Positions 1 to 8,645 of a stretch of DNA of 64,000 bases are shown here, in pieces. The stretch spans positions 310,001 through 374,000 of the forward strand of contig NZ_ADVG01000005.1 of NCBI RefSeq assembly GCF_000178855.1, given 5' to 3'. Position 1 is the stretch's first letter; each line of letters begins with the position of its first letter. The translations under genes and the position numbers were made by a program. This stretch comes from Ktedonobacter racemifer DSM 44963. Lineage in GTDB: Bacteria > Chloroflexota > Ktedonobacteria > Ktedonobacterales > Ktedonobacteraceae. The notes under the pieces are model-generated. The model saw only the letters and a list, made by a program, of their open reading frames with translations. It did not search any database and had not been told where the DNA came from.

Positions 1-243
1 TATCGCTTTGACAATCATCTGTCTACGCTGGAATAGCCAGCATACCCGTTATGCTCCTGCCATAAACCAGCTATCCCAAAGACCACAACCCCATATAGGC
101 CAGGAAGTAGAAGATCAAAATCAGTAGAGGGGGATGTATTCGCCTCGCAAGCCAGTTTTGTGGTACATTACCAACACGATGACGAGGGGATTATCTTGCT
201 CGTTTTCAAGACCTACTCTTATTTTGAAAGGACTAAGGATTCG

Positions 244-1092
244 ATGGAGATTCGTAAAGTAGGCGTCATTGGTTGTGGCCTTATGGGGAGCGGAATCGCG
301 CAGACGTGCGCCCAGGCTGGCTATGAAACGATCGTGCGCGAGGTCGCGCAGGACTTTCTCGATAAAGGTATGGCACGCATCCAGGGTGCCTGGGATATGA
401 TGCTTCAAAAGGGCAAGATCAACGAGGAGCAAGCTCGCGACTATAAGAACAACCTGCGCGGCACCCTCGATACCAAAGACCTGGCCGACTGTGACCTCGT
501 CATCGAGGCGGTCATTGAGAATATGGAGGAGAAGCTGCGCCTCTTCCCAGCTCTCGATAATGCCCTCAAACCCGAGACCCTGATCCTCAGCAACACCTCT
601 TCGCTCAATATCACGCAGATGGGCGCCGTCACCAAGCGCGCCGACAAGGTCTGCGGACTGCACTTCTTTAATCCCGCGCCTGTCATGAAGCTCGTCGAGA
701 TCGTGCGCACAATTTCTACCTCCGACGAGACCATTGAGACGGTGCGCGCCTTCGCCAAGTCGCTGGGCAAGACACCGGTCGTGGCCAAAGATACAGCGGG
801 CTTTATCGTCAACTTCCTGCTCATCCCCTACCTCCTCGCCGCCGTTCGCATGTACGAGAATGGGCTGGCGAGCAAAGAGGATATCGATGCGGCCATGAAG
901 CTGGGCTGTGGCTATCCTATGGGCCCGCTGACCCTGCTCGACTATGTGGGCCTCGATACCACGCTCTGGGCCGCTGAGGCGCTCTATGAGGAATTTAAAG
1001 AGCCGCTCTACGCGCCATCTCCCCTCCTGCGCCGCATGGTCAACTCCGGTATGCTTGGCCGCAAGAGCGGGCGCGGCTTCTACGAATACTAA
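244..1092 (+). CDS. hbd: 3-hydroxybutyryl-CoA dehydrogenase
   Basis: Predicted NAD(P)-dependent oxidoreductase interconverting 3-hydroxyacyl-CoA and acetoacetyl-CoA in short-chain fatty acid or PHB/butyrate metabolism, cytosolic. The 282-residue product starts at ATG 244, preceded by GAAAGGACTAAGG; the open frame runs further upstream, but that part has no family similarity. A Rossmann motif GCGLMGSG sits near residues 10-17, SNTSSL in the middle, and the active-site segment LHFFNPAPVMKLVE follows; the C-terminal helical domain ends with KSGRGFYEY, as usual for the family. Length is typical. A strong hairpin follows the stop, so it is probably monocistronic. Family assignment is secure; the exact chain-length preference cannot be read from sequence. 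Confidence 0.93.
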   Translation: MEIRKVGVIGCGLMGSGIAQTCAQAGYETIVREVAQDFLDKGMARIQGAWDMMLQKGKINEEQARDYKNNLRGTLDTKDLADCDLVIEAVIENMEEKLRLFPALDNALKPETLILSNTSSLNITQMGAVTKRADKVCGLHFFNPAPVMKLVEIVRTISTSDETIETVRAFAKSLGKTPVVAKDTAGFIVNFLLIPYLLAAVRMYENGLASKEDIDAAMKLGCGYPMGPLTLLDYVGLDTTLWAAEALYEEFKEPLYAPSPLLRRMVNSGMLGRKSGRGFYEY

Positions 1093-1113
1093 ACCTCATC
1101 AAGATAAAAAAGT

Positions 1114-1140
1114 CCGGCTTCCCCACAAGGGGGAAGTCGG
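1114..1140 (+). terminator. short hairpin after hbd
   Basis: An 11-bp stem (one G-U pair) with a 5-nt loop lies 22 bases after the hbd stop. No T-run follows, so it is at most a weak or attenuating terminator; the stronger structure at 1237-1297 is the better candidate. Confidence 0.35.
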
Positions 1141-1236
1141 CCCTCCTAAGCATCGCAGCTAGAGGCACCTCTATTTTACCACGTCCATAAGCTCCTACAC
1201 CATTGAAACCATCACTTCTCCCAAACATACCACGCT

Positions 1237-1297
1237 GTAAAAAAGCGGGTGTTGTCGGCGTGCTCTTCGAGCACGCCGACAACACCCGCTTTTTTAC
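1237..1297. terminator. bidirectional terminator, 29-bp perfect stem
   Basis: Perfect inverted repeat with arms 1237-1265 and 1269-1297 and a 3-nt TTC loop. The GC-rich core is flanked by A6 on one side and T6 on the other, so it reads as a rho-independent terminator on both strands. It lies between the converging hbd (+) and PRC-barrel (-) genes. Confidence 0.8.
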
Positions 1298-1362
1298 AAG
1301 AAATACCATAAAAATAAGGGATGCAAGAGCGGCTTACATCCCTTAGGGTCTGGCCTCGTTAC

Positions 1363-2139
1363 CTAGCCATTGGCAGGCAAAGGTCTTCTGCCGCGAGAAA
1401 CGACCTTGCGGCGCTCACCCACAAACTTCTGCGGGATGGGTGACACTTCTTCATGATGGAACGAACCACTGGCATCGGTATTGATACCAGGATAGTTCGG
1501 GCCATAGTTGTAGTGTCCCGTCTGCGCAGGAGAGAGCTGCCCACGTCCAAACAGGGGGGTCCCGTTTAAGGACGGTAGCACGGGTTCAACCGCGTCGTCA
1601 TATAGATCATCGGGAACCACATCGAGACCTCGATCCAGCAAGGTATCCTCACTGACGTTCAGGCGTACAATGCTTCCTTTGATGATCTCCTCAACAGCCT
1701 CATGAGGCACATAGAGCACTTTAGCGAACACATCTCCACGCTCAGCCAGAATATAGCGACCAAAACGCGCCTTGACAGTGCCAAGCCACTGCTCGTTCTT
1801 GTCCAGGACTTCCTGGCCAAGCTGGAAACGAGCGTTGGGATTGAAAACCTTATAGCGCTCTTTGGGTGCCGCCATGGGATCTTCCAGGGCCCAGCCCATA
1901 ATACCGACGATGATAAATGGTGCGCCGATATAGGTAAGCAAGGCACTATCAGGAAGGCCCAACAATCCAGCGACTGTGACAAGAATCGCTGCACTCAGAA
2001 TGAGTGGCCACAGGCTTGGATTGGGCAAGTGGATGTGATGCTCTTCCTCCGCGCTCTCAACCTCCGCCTCCTCAATGGCTGCGGAATGCTGCTTCAGCTC
2101 GTCTGCTATGAGACTAGCATTGTGAAGAGAACTATCCAT
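1363..2139 (-). CDS. two-TM membrane protein with C-terminal PRC-barrel/DUF2171-like domain
   Basis: The chosen start is the ATG at 2139 (Met-Asp-Ser-Ser), preceded by GGAG; the frame is open to 2271 but that stretch looks non-coding. The 258-residue product has an acidic N-terminus, a His-rich linker (EEEHHIHLPN), then two hydrophobic segments (roughly residues 40-60 and 65-85) resembling small subunit-IV-type oxidase membrane domains. A region of about 75 residues beginning NARFQLGQEVLDKN follows, of the PRC-barrel/DUF2171 type that often tunes membrane-bound complexes. The C-terminal tail is basic and low-complexity. Function unknown; the domain similarities are inferred by eye. Confidence 0.7.
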   Translation of the reverse strand: MDSSLHNASLIADELKQHSAAIEEAEVESAEEEHHIHLPNPSLWPLILSAAILVTVAGLLGLPDSALLTYIGAPFIIVGIMGWALEDPMAAPKERYKVFNPNARFQLGQEVLDKNEQWLGTVKARFGRYILAERGDVFAKVLYVPHEAVEEIIKGSIVRLNVSEDTLLDRGLDVVPDDLYDDAVEPVLPSLNGTPLFGRGQLSPAQTGHYNYGPNYPGINTDASGSFHHEEVSPIPQKFVGERRKVVSRGRRPLPANG

Positions 2140-2271
2140 AAGCTCCGTTTTTCCCTCAGAAAATTCCCTAGTGCATCTACCCTTGACCTCTTCGGTTCCT
2201 GCCGGGTATACTTCCTTACGAAGTGCGACTTTGAGCGGCCTGGCGCCAAAGCGTAGGCGTGTTCTCACCAC

Positions 2272-2605
2272 GCTCCATAAGAAGATGCAACTAGAACTGT
2301 CCTATAGGTAAGCATAGCACAAGTCTCCAGATTTGACCAGATCGAACACAGCAATAGCTAGCAGCTCCCTCGTGCCTGCACGTTGTATACGCATACGCAA
2401 GTATGGTAGTATCTGAGCGAGAAAATGACAGGATAGGGCTTTAGCCCGCCGCAAGCCACGGTTCTTTCGACCGTGGTGAGGCGTGTTCTTGGGCTTGAGC
2501 CCTTGTCAAGCATAGTACTACATAGAACACATGTTTGACAATTTCACATCAGCAGAGTACTCTCTAAGAGAGATACCATCTACTTTGTGAGAGAAGGGAC
2601 TGAAC
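2272..2605. other. intergenic region holding the left end of an IS605-type element
   Basis: No gene is visible. The first 150 bases are featureless. From about 2428 a GGGCTTTAGCCC-type palindrome and a CCACGGT/ACCGTGG hairpin (about 2457-2480) appear, typical of the imperfect subterminal hairpins of IS200/IS605 left ends. Confidence 0.5.
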
Positions 2606-4218
2606 ATGGCAAAAGCCACGAAAACCATCAGGCAGGCGTTACACTATCCGCCGCAGCATGCTGCCTACTTCGCGGCAAACCAGGTCCTCTTCAATCGCGT
2701 CGTGGCCTTTTATTTCGACTGTATCCAGGCACACGAAGGTCTTCTTGCCCTCAACAATAAGGAGGCCCTCACGACCCTGGAGAAACTCACGCATACAACG
2801 GAGTCCAACCCCCATCCGATCATGCCACTCACCGATCTCGCGCCAGATATCCCTGCGATGTTCCGACGCGCTGCTATCAATGCCGCGCTCGGCTCGGCTC
2901 GCTCCTTCTTCTCCTCTCTCAAAACATGGCGAGCACGGAAGCAGAAACACGAAGCCAAACAAACGAAGAAGGGCAAGAGGAGGCCGTTCAGGGTGCGGCC
3001 ACCAGTCCCGCCCCGATCATGGAAGAAGTCAGCTCCCTTCTACGCAAGCCTTTGGCGCGAGCGTTGTACCCATTCTCTCATGCTCAAAGTCTGGACAGGC
3101 TCATGCTGGTCCTGGCTCAAACTACACACGCTCGGTCGCGATCTCCCTGATGGTGATCTGATGGGCAGTCCGCAACTCGTGCGCAAGGGAGATCGCTGGT
3201 GGTTGCATACCCCTCTCGAAAAGACCTTCGAGGCGCCCGCAAACGTCAGAGAGCAACTCGCCGCCGCCGATACACGTCTCTGCGCGGTAGACCTCAATCT
3301 TGATCATCACGTAGCTGTGTGCAGCGTCCAGACGGTTGACGGCACCATCCTGGCTACTTCCTTCATTGGGAATGGCACAGCGGTATCGGGCTGTAGGAAG
3401 CAACTGCTTGGACGTATTGCGTGCAACCGATCTCAGACTGGCATCATTGCCGAGAACGAACAGGACAACGCCGATCTCTGGGCCAAAATCAGGCATGTTG
3501 ACGAGCAGATCGCGCACCTGGTGAGCAGCCGCATTGTCCAGTTCGCTCGAAAGAACGGAGCAAGCATACTGGTTTTTGAACACCTGGGGACTCTCAAACC
3601 AGAGAAGGGCAAATATTCCCGCCGTAGCAATAGGAAACGCGCCTACTGGATGAAGGGGCGCATCTTCCGCTACGCAAAGTACAAGGCGTGGAATGCAGGC
3701 GGTCTCATCACGACCCGTGTCAATCCGCGCCATACCAGCCGGGAATGCCATCGCTGTCATGGCCTGGTCGTGCGCTACAACCAGGGAGCCCCTCAGGAGG
3801 GCTATACTCCCGGCGCTGCCCTCTGCTTCTGCCCACAGTGCCAGATGCGCGACCATGCCGACAGAAATGCCAGCCTGAGAGTCGGACAGCGCTTGATCGA
3901 GCGTACGCAAGCACCTTTGAAGGAAAAGCCTCATGCTCTGACGCGACGTGCGAAGAGGGAGCCGAAAGGCTCAGGTGTTGGGATCTCCCAGGATGCCAAG
4001 CGCCAACGTCGGCCATCTACCGATGCGGCCAGGCGTGGAGATCATGCCAACGGGCATGGCACCGCCCAGAGAGGAAGGCGCCGGATGGGCGCGCCCCTCT
4101 CAGATATTGCGTCCCAACTACGGATTCACTTTGAGTAGTGGCTACGCCACCTATCTCACGAATCCGACTACGGCACAGTGTCAGAAGCTGCTCGGCTTTA
4201 GCCGACGCGGAGTGTCAC
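2428..4218 (+). mobile_element. IS200/IS605-family element, tnpB only
   Basis: A tnpB gene flanked by subterminal hairpins: CCACGGT/ACCGTGG on the left (about 2457-2480) and TCGGCTTTAGCCGA on the right (about 4193-4206). No HUH transposase tnpA is present, so movement would need a tnpA in trans. IS605 elements have no inverted repeats or target duplications, so the exact ends are approximate. The right end sits just before the ribosome-binding site of the next gene. Confidence 0.7.
2606..4138 (+). CDS. tnpB: TnpB RNA-guided nuclease (IS605 OrfB)
   Basis: Predicted TnpB, an RNA-guided RuvC-type DNA endonuclease encoded by IS200/IS605 elements. At 510 residues it is longer than the usual 370-450. 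The catalytic acidic residues are present: Asp229 in VDLNLD (RuvC I), Glu325 in VFEHLG (RuvC II) and Asp419 in the HADRNAS segment (RuvC III). A zinc finger lies between the last two, with CHRCH and CPQC pairs. The basic N-terminal half is Lys/Arg rich. The Lys/Arg/Pro-rich tail after residue 435 is not part of the usual core. The start ATG 2606 follows a GAGAGAAGGGA-type site. The guide RNA would be expected to overlap the gene's 3' end and the right-end hairpins. Confidence 0.88.
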   Translation: MAKATKTIRQALHYPPQHAAYFAANQVLFNRVVAFYFDCIQAHEGLLALNNKEALTTLEKLTHTTESNPHPIMPLTDLAPDIPAMFRRAAINAALGSARSFFSSLKTWRARKQKHEAKQTKKGKRRPFRVRPPVPPRSWKKSAPFYASLWRERCTHSLMLKVWTGSCWSWLKLHTLGRDLPDGDLMGSPQLVRKGDRWWLHTPLEKTFEAPANVREQLAAADTRLCAVDLNLDHHVAVCSVQTVDGTILATSFIGNGTAVSGCRKQLLGRIACNRSQTGIIAENEQDNADLWAKIRHVDEQIAHLVSSRIVQFARKNGASILVFEHLGTLKPEKGKYSRRSNRKRAYWMKGRIFRYAKYKAWNAGGLITTRVNPRHTSRECHRCHGLVVRYNQGAPQEGYTPGAALCFCPQCQMRDHADRNASLRVGQRLIERTQAPLKEKPHALTRRAKREPKGSGVGISQDAKRQRRPSTDAARRGDHANGHGTAQRGRRRMGAPLSDIASQLRIHFE

Positions 4219-4229
4219 AGGAGATCACT

Positions 4230-4988
4230 ATGTTTACTGCGAAGCAACGCGACCACGTACGTAACTACGTCGTGGAAATGGCGCAGGCTGATCCGCGAGT
4301 CACAGGGGGCGCGCTCATCGGCTCTACAGCGGCTGGAGTTGAGGATAGCTGGTCCGACATCGATGTCACCTTTGGGATCGCCACCGGTAACACAATTGAG
4401 ACCGTCATTGATGATTGGACACAGAAGCTTGAGCAAGAATTCGGCGTACTCCATCATTTCGACCTGCACGCTGGCTCCAGCCTCTACCGCGTGTTTCTTC
4501 TCCCCAATGGCCTGGAGATCGACGTCTCCGCAACTCCTGAAGGAGATTTCGGCGCACGCGGGCCACACTTCCACACCCTCTTTGGCAGGGCGCAGCAACA
4601 GTTAAACACTCCACCACCGCCAGATACCAGCCACATGATTGGGCTGTGCTGGCACCATATCTTCCACACTCGTTCATGCATTGAGCGCCGCAAACCCTGG
4701 CAGGCTGCATACTGGATCAGTGAGGTCCGTAATCACACGCTTGCCCTTGCATGCATCCGTCTGGGAGAGAGCGCGGCCCACGGACGCAGCGTTGATAAGC
4801 TTCCCGCAGACGTCACTAATTCGTTCGCAGATACGCTAGTGCGCTCACTCGATGAGCAAGAGTTACGTCGGGCTCTCGCGGCAGTGACAATGTGCCTGAT
4901 CGCTGAAATAGAGCAATGGGACACTACGCTCTGCGCTCGTCTTCAACCACTCCTGCAAGAGTTTGGCGCTCTCCAGGTCAAGGTTTAA
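4230..4988 (+). CDS. nucleotidyltransferase-domain protein
   Basis: The 252-residue product starts at ATG 4230 with GGAG seven bases upstream; the same frame is open back into the IS605 element, but that part is shadow. The N-terminal half carries the minimal nucleotidyltransferase signature GALIGSTAAG followed by SWSDIDVTF, in which the two Asp residues would bind metal. The C-terminal half is helical, resembling aminoglycoside- or lincosamide-type nucleotidyltransferases. Substrate unknown. The IS605 right end lies immediately upstream, so its original promoter may have been displaced. Confidence 0.75.
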   Translation: MFTAKQRDHVRNYVVEMAQADPRVTGGALIGSTAAGVEDSWSDIDVTFGIATGNTIETVIDDWTQKLEQEFGVLHHFDLHAGSSLYRVFLLPNGLEIDVSATPEGDFGARGPHFHTLFGRAQQQLNTPPPPDTSHMIGLCWHHIFHTRSCIERRKPWQAAYWISEVRNHTLALACIRLGESAAHGRSVDKLPADVTNSFADTLVRSLDEQELRRALAAVTMCLIAEIEQWDTTLCARLQPLLQEFGALQVKV

Positions 4989-5101
4989 GAGCAGGGGACT
5001 TTTGTGTAATGTACATAGCTAAAATTAGCACCCTAGTTGTAAAAGAGTAGTTCGATCTGCTATCATCAGGTGAATGTGTCTTTTAGAAGGGCTGGTGAAG
5101 T

Positions 5102-7321
5102 GTGCAGGATTTAGAGCAACATTTAAAGCATTATTTTGGCTATGAGGCGTTCCTCCCTGGGCAGCGCGAGGTGATTGAGCAGGCGCTCTCAGGGCGCGAC
5201 GCCTTCGCCTTGATGCCAACAGGCGCGGGCAAATCCCTCATCTATCAACTCTCAGGACTCTTACTCAATGGAGTCAGTATCATAATCTCGCCCCTGATCG
5301 CGCTCATGCAGGACCAGGTCGACCGCCTGAAGACCAATGGTATCCCCGCAACCTTCCTCAATAGCGCCTTGAGCGCGAGCGAACGCTCACAGCGCGAGCG
5401 CGAGATCCTTCAGGGCAAGCTCAAACTCGTCTATGTCGCGCCTGAGCGCCTCCTGACCCAGACCTTTCTGACCTTCCTCGACGAGGTACAGGAGCGCGTC
5501 GGCCTGGGCCTGATCGCCGTCGACGAGGCTCACTGTGTTAGCGAGTGGGGACATGACTTCCGCCCGGAGTATCGCCAGTTGGGGCGTTTACGTGTACGCT
5601 ATCCTCAGGTTCCGGCAATGGCCCTGACCGCGACCGCGACCGAGCGCGTACAAGAGGATATTCTCACGCAACTCAAACTGAACGATCCCTATGTGGAGGT
5701 CGCCAGCTATAACCGCCCCAACCTCTACTACGAGGTGCGCCAGAAGCATCAGAATACTTATAGCGAACTGGTCCAGTTTCTACGCGAGCAGTCCGACGCA
5801 CCAGTGATTATCTACTGCCAGAGCCGCAAAAACGTCGATACCATCGCTGATTCGCTGCAACACCACGGCATTCGTGCCCTCCCCTATCACGCGGGCCTGA
5901 GCACCGATGAGCGCACGCGCAACCAGGATAGTTTTATCCACGATGATGTCCCCGTGCTGGTAGCGACCATCGCCTTTGGCATGGGCATAGCCAAGCCGGA
6001 TGTGCGCGCCGTCATTCACTACGATATGCCCAAGAGCCTGGAGGGCTACTACCAGGAATCGGGACGTGCCGGGCGCGATGGCCTGGAGGCACGCTGCATC
6101 CTCTTCTACCAGCATGGCGACCGCATGAAGTACGAATTTATCCTCGCCCAGAAAGAGGATGAGCACGAGCTTTTGAAAGCCCGCCAGCAGATTCAGCAGG
6201 TCATCACCTATAGCGAGAGTACCGGCTGCCGCCGCAAGGCCCTGCTGGCCTATTTTGGCGAGAATTTTACCGAGGAGAACTGCGGCAACTGCGATAACTG
6301 CCTGCGCCCGGTCACGCTGGAGGATCGCACCATCGACGCGCAGAAGTTCATCTCTTGCGTCTCCCGCACCCAGCAACGCTATGGCATGCGCTATATCATT
6401 GAGATCCTGCGCGGCGCGAATACCAAGAAGATTCGCGACATGGGCCACGACCAGCTCACCACCTATGGCATTGGCAAGGACCTGAGCGCCGACGAATGGA
6501 CGCGCCTGGGACGCGCACTCCTGCAACAGGAACTCATTAGCGAGACCCAGGATGGCTACCCCGTGCTCAAGCTCAACAGGCTCTCAGCCGAGATCCTGCG
6601 CCGCCAGCGCATAGTCGAGATCCCCGCCATCGCCAGCGAACAGCGCCAGAACAGCAAACGCAACGCGCCCCAGGTCGAACTCAAGCCCGAGGAATGGGGT
6701 CTCTACCATCACCTGCGCGAGTTACGTAAGCGCCTGGCCGACGAGTACAACATCGCTCCCTACATCATCTTCTCCGATAACAGCCTGCAAGTCATGGCCC
6801 AGCAACGTCCGCAGACGCAGAAGCAGTTCGCCGCCATCCCCGGCGTGGGCGACCGCAAGCTAGAGGCCTTCTTCTCGCCCTTCACACACGCCATCGAGGA
6901 CTACTGCGATCAGCACAACATGGAGGTGGGCCTGGAGAGCGCCGAAGAGCCCAAGACCACGAAGGAAGAAACGCCCCTCGTCCGCAAACGTAGCTCCCAG
7001 GAGAGCTATCGCGCCTCCCTGGAGCTCTACCAGCAGGGATACAGCATCGAAGAGATCGCCCAGCAGCGCGGCTTCGTCCCCAGCACCATCATCAACCATC
7101 TATCAGCCCTCATCGAGGCCGGCGAAGAGGTCGACGTCTCACCCCTCATCCAGGCCGGACACTACGAAGACATCGCCAACGTCTACCAGCAGGTCGGCAT
7201 GGAGGTCCTCAAGCCCGCCAAAGAACTACTGGGCGACGCCTACAGCTATGAAGAGCTGCGCCTCGTGCGCTCCCTCATCCGCCGCGAACAAGAGTCACTC
7301 CAGAACACCTCAACGCCATAG
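5102..7321 (+). CDS. recQ: ATP-dependent DNA helicase RecQ
   Basis: 3'-5' superfamily 2 helicase acting in recombinational repair and fork processing. The 739-residue product (GTG start 5102) has, in order: Walker A PTGAGKS (Lys44), the DEAH box Asp141-His144 followed by the RecQ-type segment CVSEWGHDFR, the helicase C domain ending near QESGRAGRDG, the RecQ zinc-binding Cys cluster (CGNCDNC), a winged helix, an HRDC domain (about residues 545-610) and a C-terminal helix-turn-helix (YSIEEIAQQRGF). Length and order match the bacterial RecQ type with an added C-terminal HTH. It stands alone, bounded by a 33-bp inverted repeat. Confidence 0.95.
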   Translation: MQDLEQHLKHYFGYEAFLPGQREVIEQALSGRDAFALMPTGAGKSLIYQLSGLLLNGVSIIISPLIALMQDQVDRLKTNGIPATFLNSALSASERSQREREILQGKLKLVYVAPERLLTQTFLTFLDEVQERVGLGLIAVDEAHCVSEWGHDFRPEYRQLGRLRVRYPQVPAMALTATATERVQEDILTQLKLNDPYVEVASYNRPNLYYEVRQKHQNTYSELVQFLREQSDAPVIIYCQSRKNVDTIADSLQHHGIRALPYHAGLSTDERTRNQDSFIHDDVPVLVATIAFGMGIAKPDVRAVIHYDMPKSLEGYYQESGRAGRDGLEARCILFYQHGDRMKYEFILAQKEDEHELLKARQQIQQVITYSESTGCRRKALLAYFGENFTEENCGNCDNCLRPVTLEDRTIDAQKFISCVSRTQQRYGMRYIIEILRGANTKKIRDMGHDQLTTYGIGKDLSADEWTRLGRALLQQELISETQDGYPVLKLNRLSAEILRRQRIVEIPAIASEQRQNSKRNAPQVELKPEEWGLYHHLRELRKRLADEYNIAPYIIFSDNSLQVMAQQRPQTQKQFAAIPGVGDRKLEAFFSPFTHAIEDYCDQHNMEVGLESAEEPKTTKEETPLVRKRSSQESYRASLELYQQGYSIEEIAQQRGFVPSTIINHLSALIEAGEEVDVSPLIQAGHYEDIANVYQQVGMEVLKPAKELLGDAYSYEELRLVRSLIRREQESLQNTSTP

Positions 7322-7332
7322 GTTAAAAACGC

Positions 7333-7403
7333 CATCGTGGTAAGGGGTATCTAGTGATGGACTGGCCTCGCCAGTCCATCACTAGATACCCCTTACCACG
7401 ATG
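7333..7403. repeat. 33-bp perfect inverted repeat after recQ
   Basis: Arms 7333-7365 and 7371-7403 are perfectly complementary with a 5-nt loop. It begins 11 bases after the recQ stop. There is no T-run on either side, unlike a classical intrinsic terminator, although an RNA hairpin this long would still affect transcription or mRNA decay. Confidence 0.75.
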
Positions 7404-7511
7404 AGCGCCGCATGCGCGAAGACGCTCCTCAGCGTTCCCTTCCTTATTGACAGACAGCTATATACTAAGAAGCATCAGACTCAGCAATAGATTAAAAGGG
7501 GAAACAAACGC

Positions 7512-8246
7512 ATGGCAGCGAAACTCAATCAGATTATCGCCGTTGAAAAAGGCACGAAAAGCCGCACCTTTCAGGAGTTGACGGAGGCACATCACGCCCT
7601 CCAGAAGCCAACCCTGCTCTCTGGTATCTCCAGAACCTACCGTCCCAAGGATGAGGAGGGCGAACAGCTTCCACCGGAGTCCACCCGCGTGCAAGTCAAA
7701 GCGGAAGACATCATCCGCAAAACCATCGAAACACTCACCAAGCTCTTCGATGTCACCGCGACCAAAGACTGGGCCAATTGCGTCGCCAAGGCAGATGTCG
7801 TTGTTGATGGCAAGGTCCTCCTCGCGCAGGTTCCCGCGACCTACCTGCTCTTCCTGGAGAAGCAGCTAGTCGATCTACATACCTTCGTCAAAAAACTGCC
7901 CATCCTGGATGCCTCTGAGAGCTGGAACTTTGACGCCTCCGCCGACAACTGGGCGACCGAACCAGTTCAGACCACCAGGACCAAGAAGGTGCCACGCAAC
8001 CACGTCAAAGCCGAGGCCACCGAGAAGCATCCCGCGCAGGTCGAGGTCTACTACGAGGACGTTATTGTTGGCTACTGGCGCACCGTCAAGTTCTCCGGGT
8101 CGCTACCCGCCCGGCGCGTCAACGAGCTGCTTGCCCGGGTTGAAAAGCTCCAGGAGGCAGTCAAATTCGCGCGTGAAGAGGCCAACAGCATCGAGGTCAC
8201 GGAGCAGAAACTCGGCGAGAAGGTCTTTAACTACCTCTTCGCCTGA
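7512..8246 (+). CDS. conserved hypothetical protein next to tRNA-like RNAs
   Basis: A 244-residue soluble protein of unknown function; ATG 7512 follows AAGGGGA at good spacing. It is charged, has no signal peptide or membrane segment, and contains the motifs ISRTYRPKDEEGEQLPPEST, a basic patch TKKVPRNHVKAEAT, and a C-terminal coiled region. From memory it resembles a widespread actinobacterial hypothetical family (possibly the one called DUF7873), but this is unverified. It has good codon-position structure and is on the same strand as, and 100 bases before, two permuted tRNA-like structures that end in a terminator. A joint transcript and a role in processing those RNAs are possible but speculative. 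Confidence 0.8.
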   Translation: MAAKLNQIIAVEKGTKSRTFQELTEAHHALQKPTLLSGISRTYRPKDEEGEQLPPESTRVQVKAEDIIRKTIETLTKLFDVTATKDWANCVAKADVVVDGKVLLAQVPATYLLFLEKQLVDLHTFVKKLPILDASESWNFDASADNWATEPVQTTRTKKVPRNHVKAEATEKHPAQVEVYYEDVIVGYWRTVKFSGSLPARRVNELLARVEKLQEAVKFAREEANSIEVTEQKLGEKVFNYLFA

Positions 8247-8357
8247 GCGGCTAGCTTCGCTCACACGATTGAAATGAAGGCTTGCAATTTCGCGCCCCTT
8301 GCATTAGACTGGAAGGCGGAGTACAGACTGAGACTGAAGTTCATATTGATAGATGCA

Positions 8358-8430
8358 GACGTCACAGGGCAAGTTCGAATCCTGCACCCGCCATATCGGG
8401 GCGGGGTAGCCCAGCGGCAGAGGCAGCGTC
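8358..8430 (+). ncRNA. permuted tRNA-like structure A (3' half before 5' half)
   Basis: The 3' half comes first: possible anticodon-stem strand 8358-8362, T-stem 8369-8373/8381-8385 around the canonical loop TTCGAAT (8374-8380), and acceptor strand 8386-8392. Seven bases later the 5' half starts: acceptor 8400-8406 (6 of 7 pairs with 8386-8392), T8 A9, a canonical-looking D arm (GCCCAGCGGCAGAGGC from 8409) and anticodon stem 8426-8430, which pairs 5 of 5 (one G-U) with 8358-8362. The T-stem has one mismatch (52-62). The anticodon loop cannot be closed convincingly because no U33 is found, so this copy may be degenerate or processed differently. No normal-order partner fits better at all arms. 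Confidence 0.45.
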
Positions 8431-8505
8431 GGCGTCGCCCCAGAATGAGACTCTCACTCCAGCCTCAGTATTCATCGCCGAACCTCAAGTCAAGGGTTGA
8501 GGCCG

Positions 8506-8594
8506 CTAATCGTCGGATGCCCGTGCAATTCAGGCCCGCTCCGCCATATCTTCACATGGAGCGGTAGTTTAATAGTAAAACACGACGATCTTAA
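8506..8594 (+). ncRNA. circularly permuted tRNA-like gene C
   Basis: 3' half: anticodon-stem strand CGTCG 8511-8515, variable loop 8516-8518, T-stem 8519-8523/8531-8535 (4 of 5 pairs, loop 8524-8530 with G53, C56, A58, C61), acceptor strand 8536-8542, discriminator G 8543 and encoded CCA 8544-8546. After 11 bases the 5' half begins: acceptor 8558-8564 (7 of 7 pairs with 8536-8542), T8 A9, D-stem GTTT/AAAC (8567-8570/8578-8581) with a 7-nt loop, A26, anticodon stem 8583-8587 (5 of 5 pairs with 8511-8515) and loop start ATCTTAA with U33. Joining the halves in the anticodon loop gives anticodon CUA if two bases shared by both halves are used once, or CUU in another register. Promoter not identified. 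Confidence 0.62.
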
Positions 8595-8645
8595 ACTGAG
8601 CCTACAACTTAAACGTATTGGGGTGCGCAATTGGGCGATACACGC

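Noticed and set aside
3122..3934. Long antisense frame opposite tnpB.
   Set aside because: No ribosome-binding site or family similarity; it is a shadow of the GC-rich tnpB codons.
5780..6526. Long antisense frame opposite recQ.
   Set aside because: Low-complexity Ala/Leu/Gly-rich product without motifs, fully inside recQ.
7447..7466. TTGACA and TATACT as a promoter for the 7512 gene.
   Set aside because: The spacing between them is only 8 bases, too short for sigma-70.
8400..8546. A normal-order tRNA of about 147 nt with an intron (5' acceptor at 8400, 3' acceptor at 8539-8545).
   Set aside because: The acceptor pairs 7/7, but the anticodon stem strands do not pair and the T-loop would be shifted off the canonical G53-C61 frame. 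The permuted reading fits more arms. It remains the main alternative to test.
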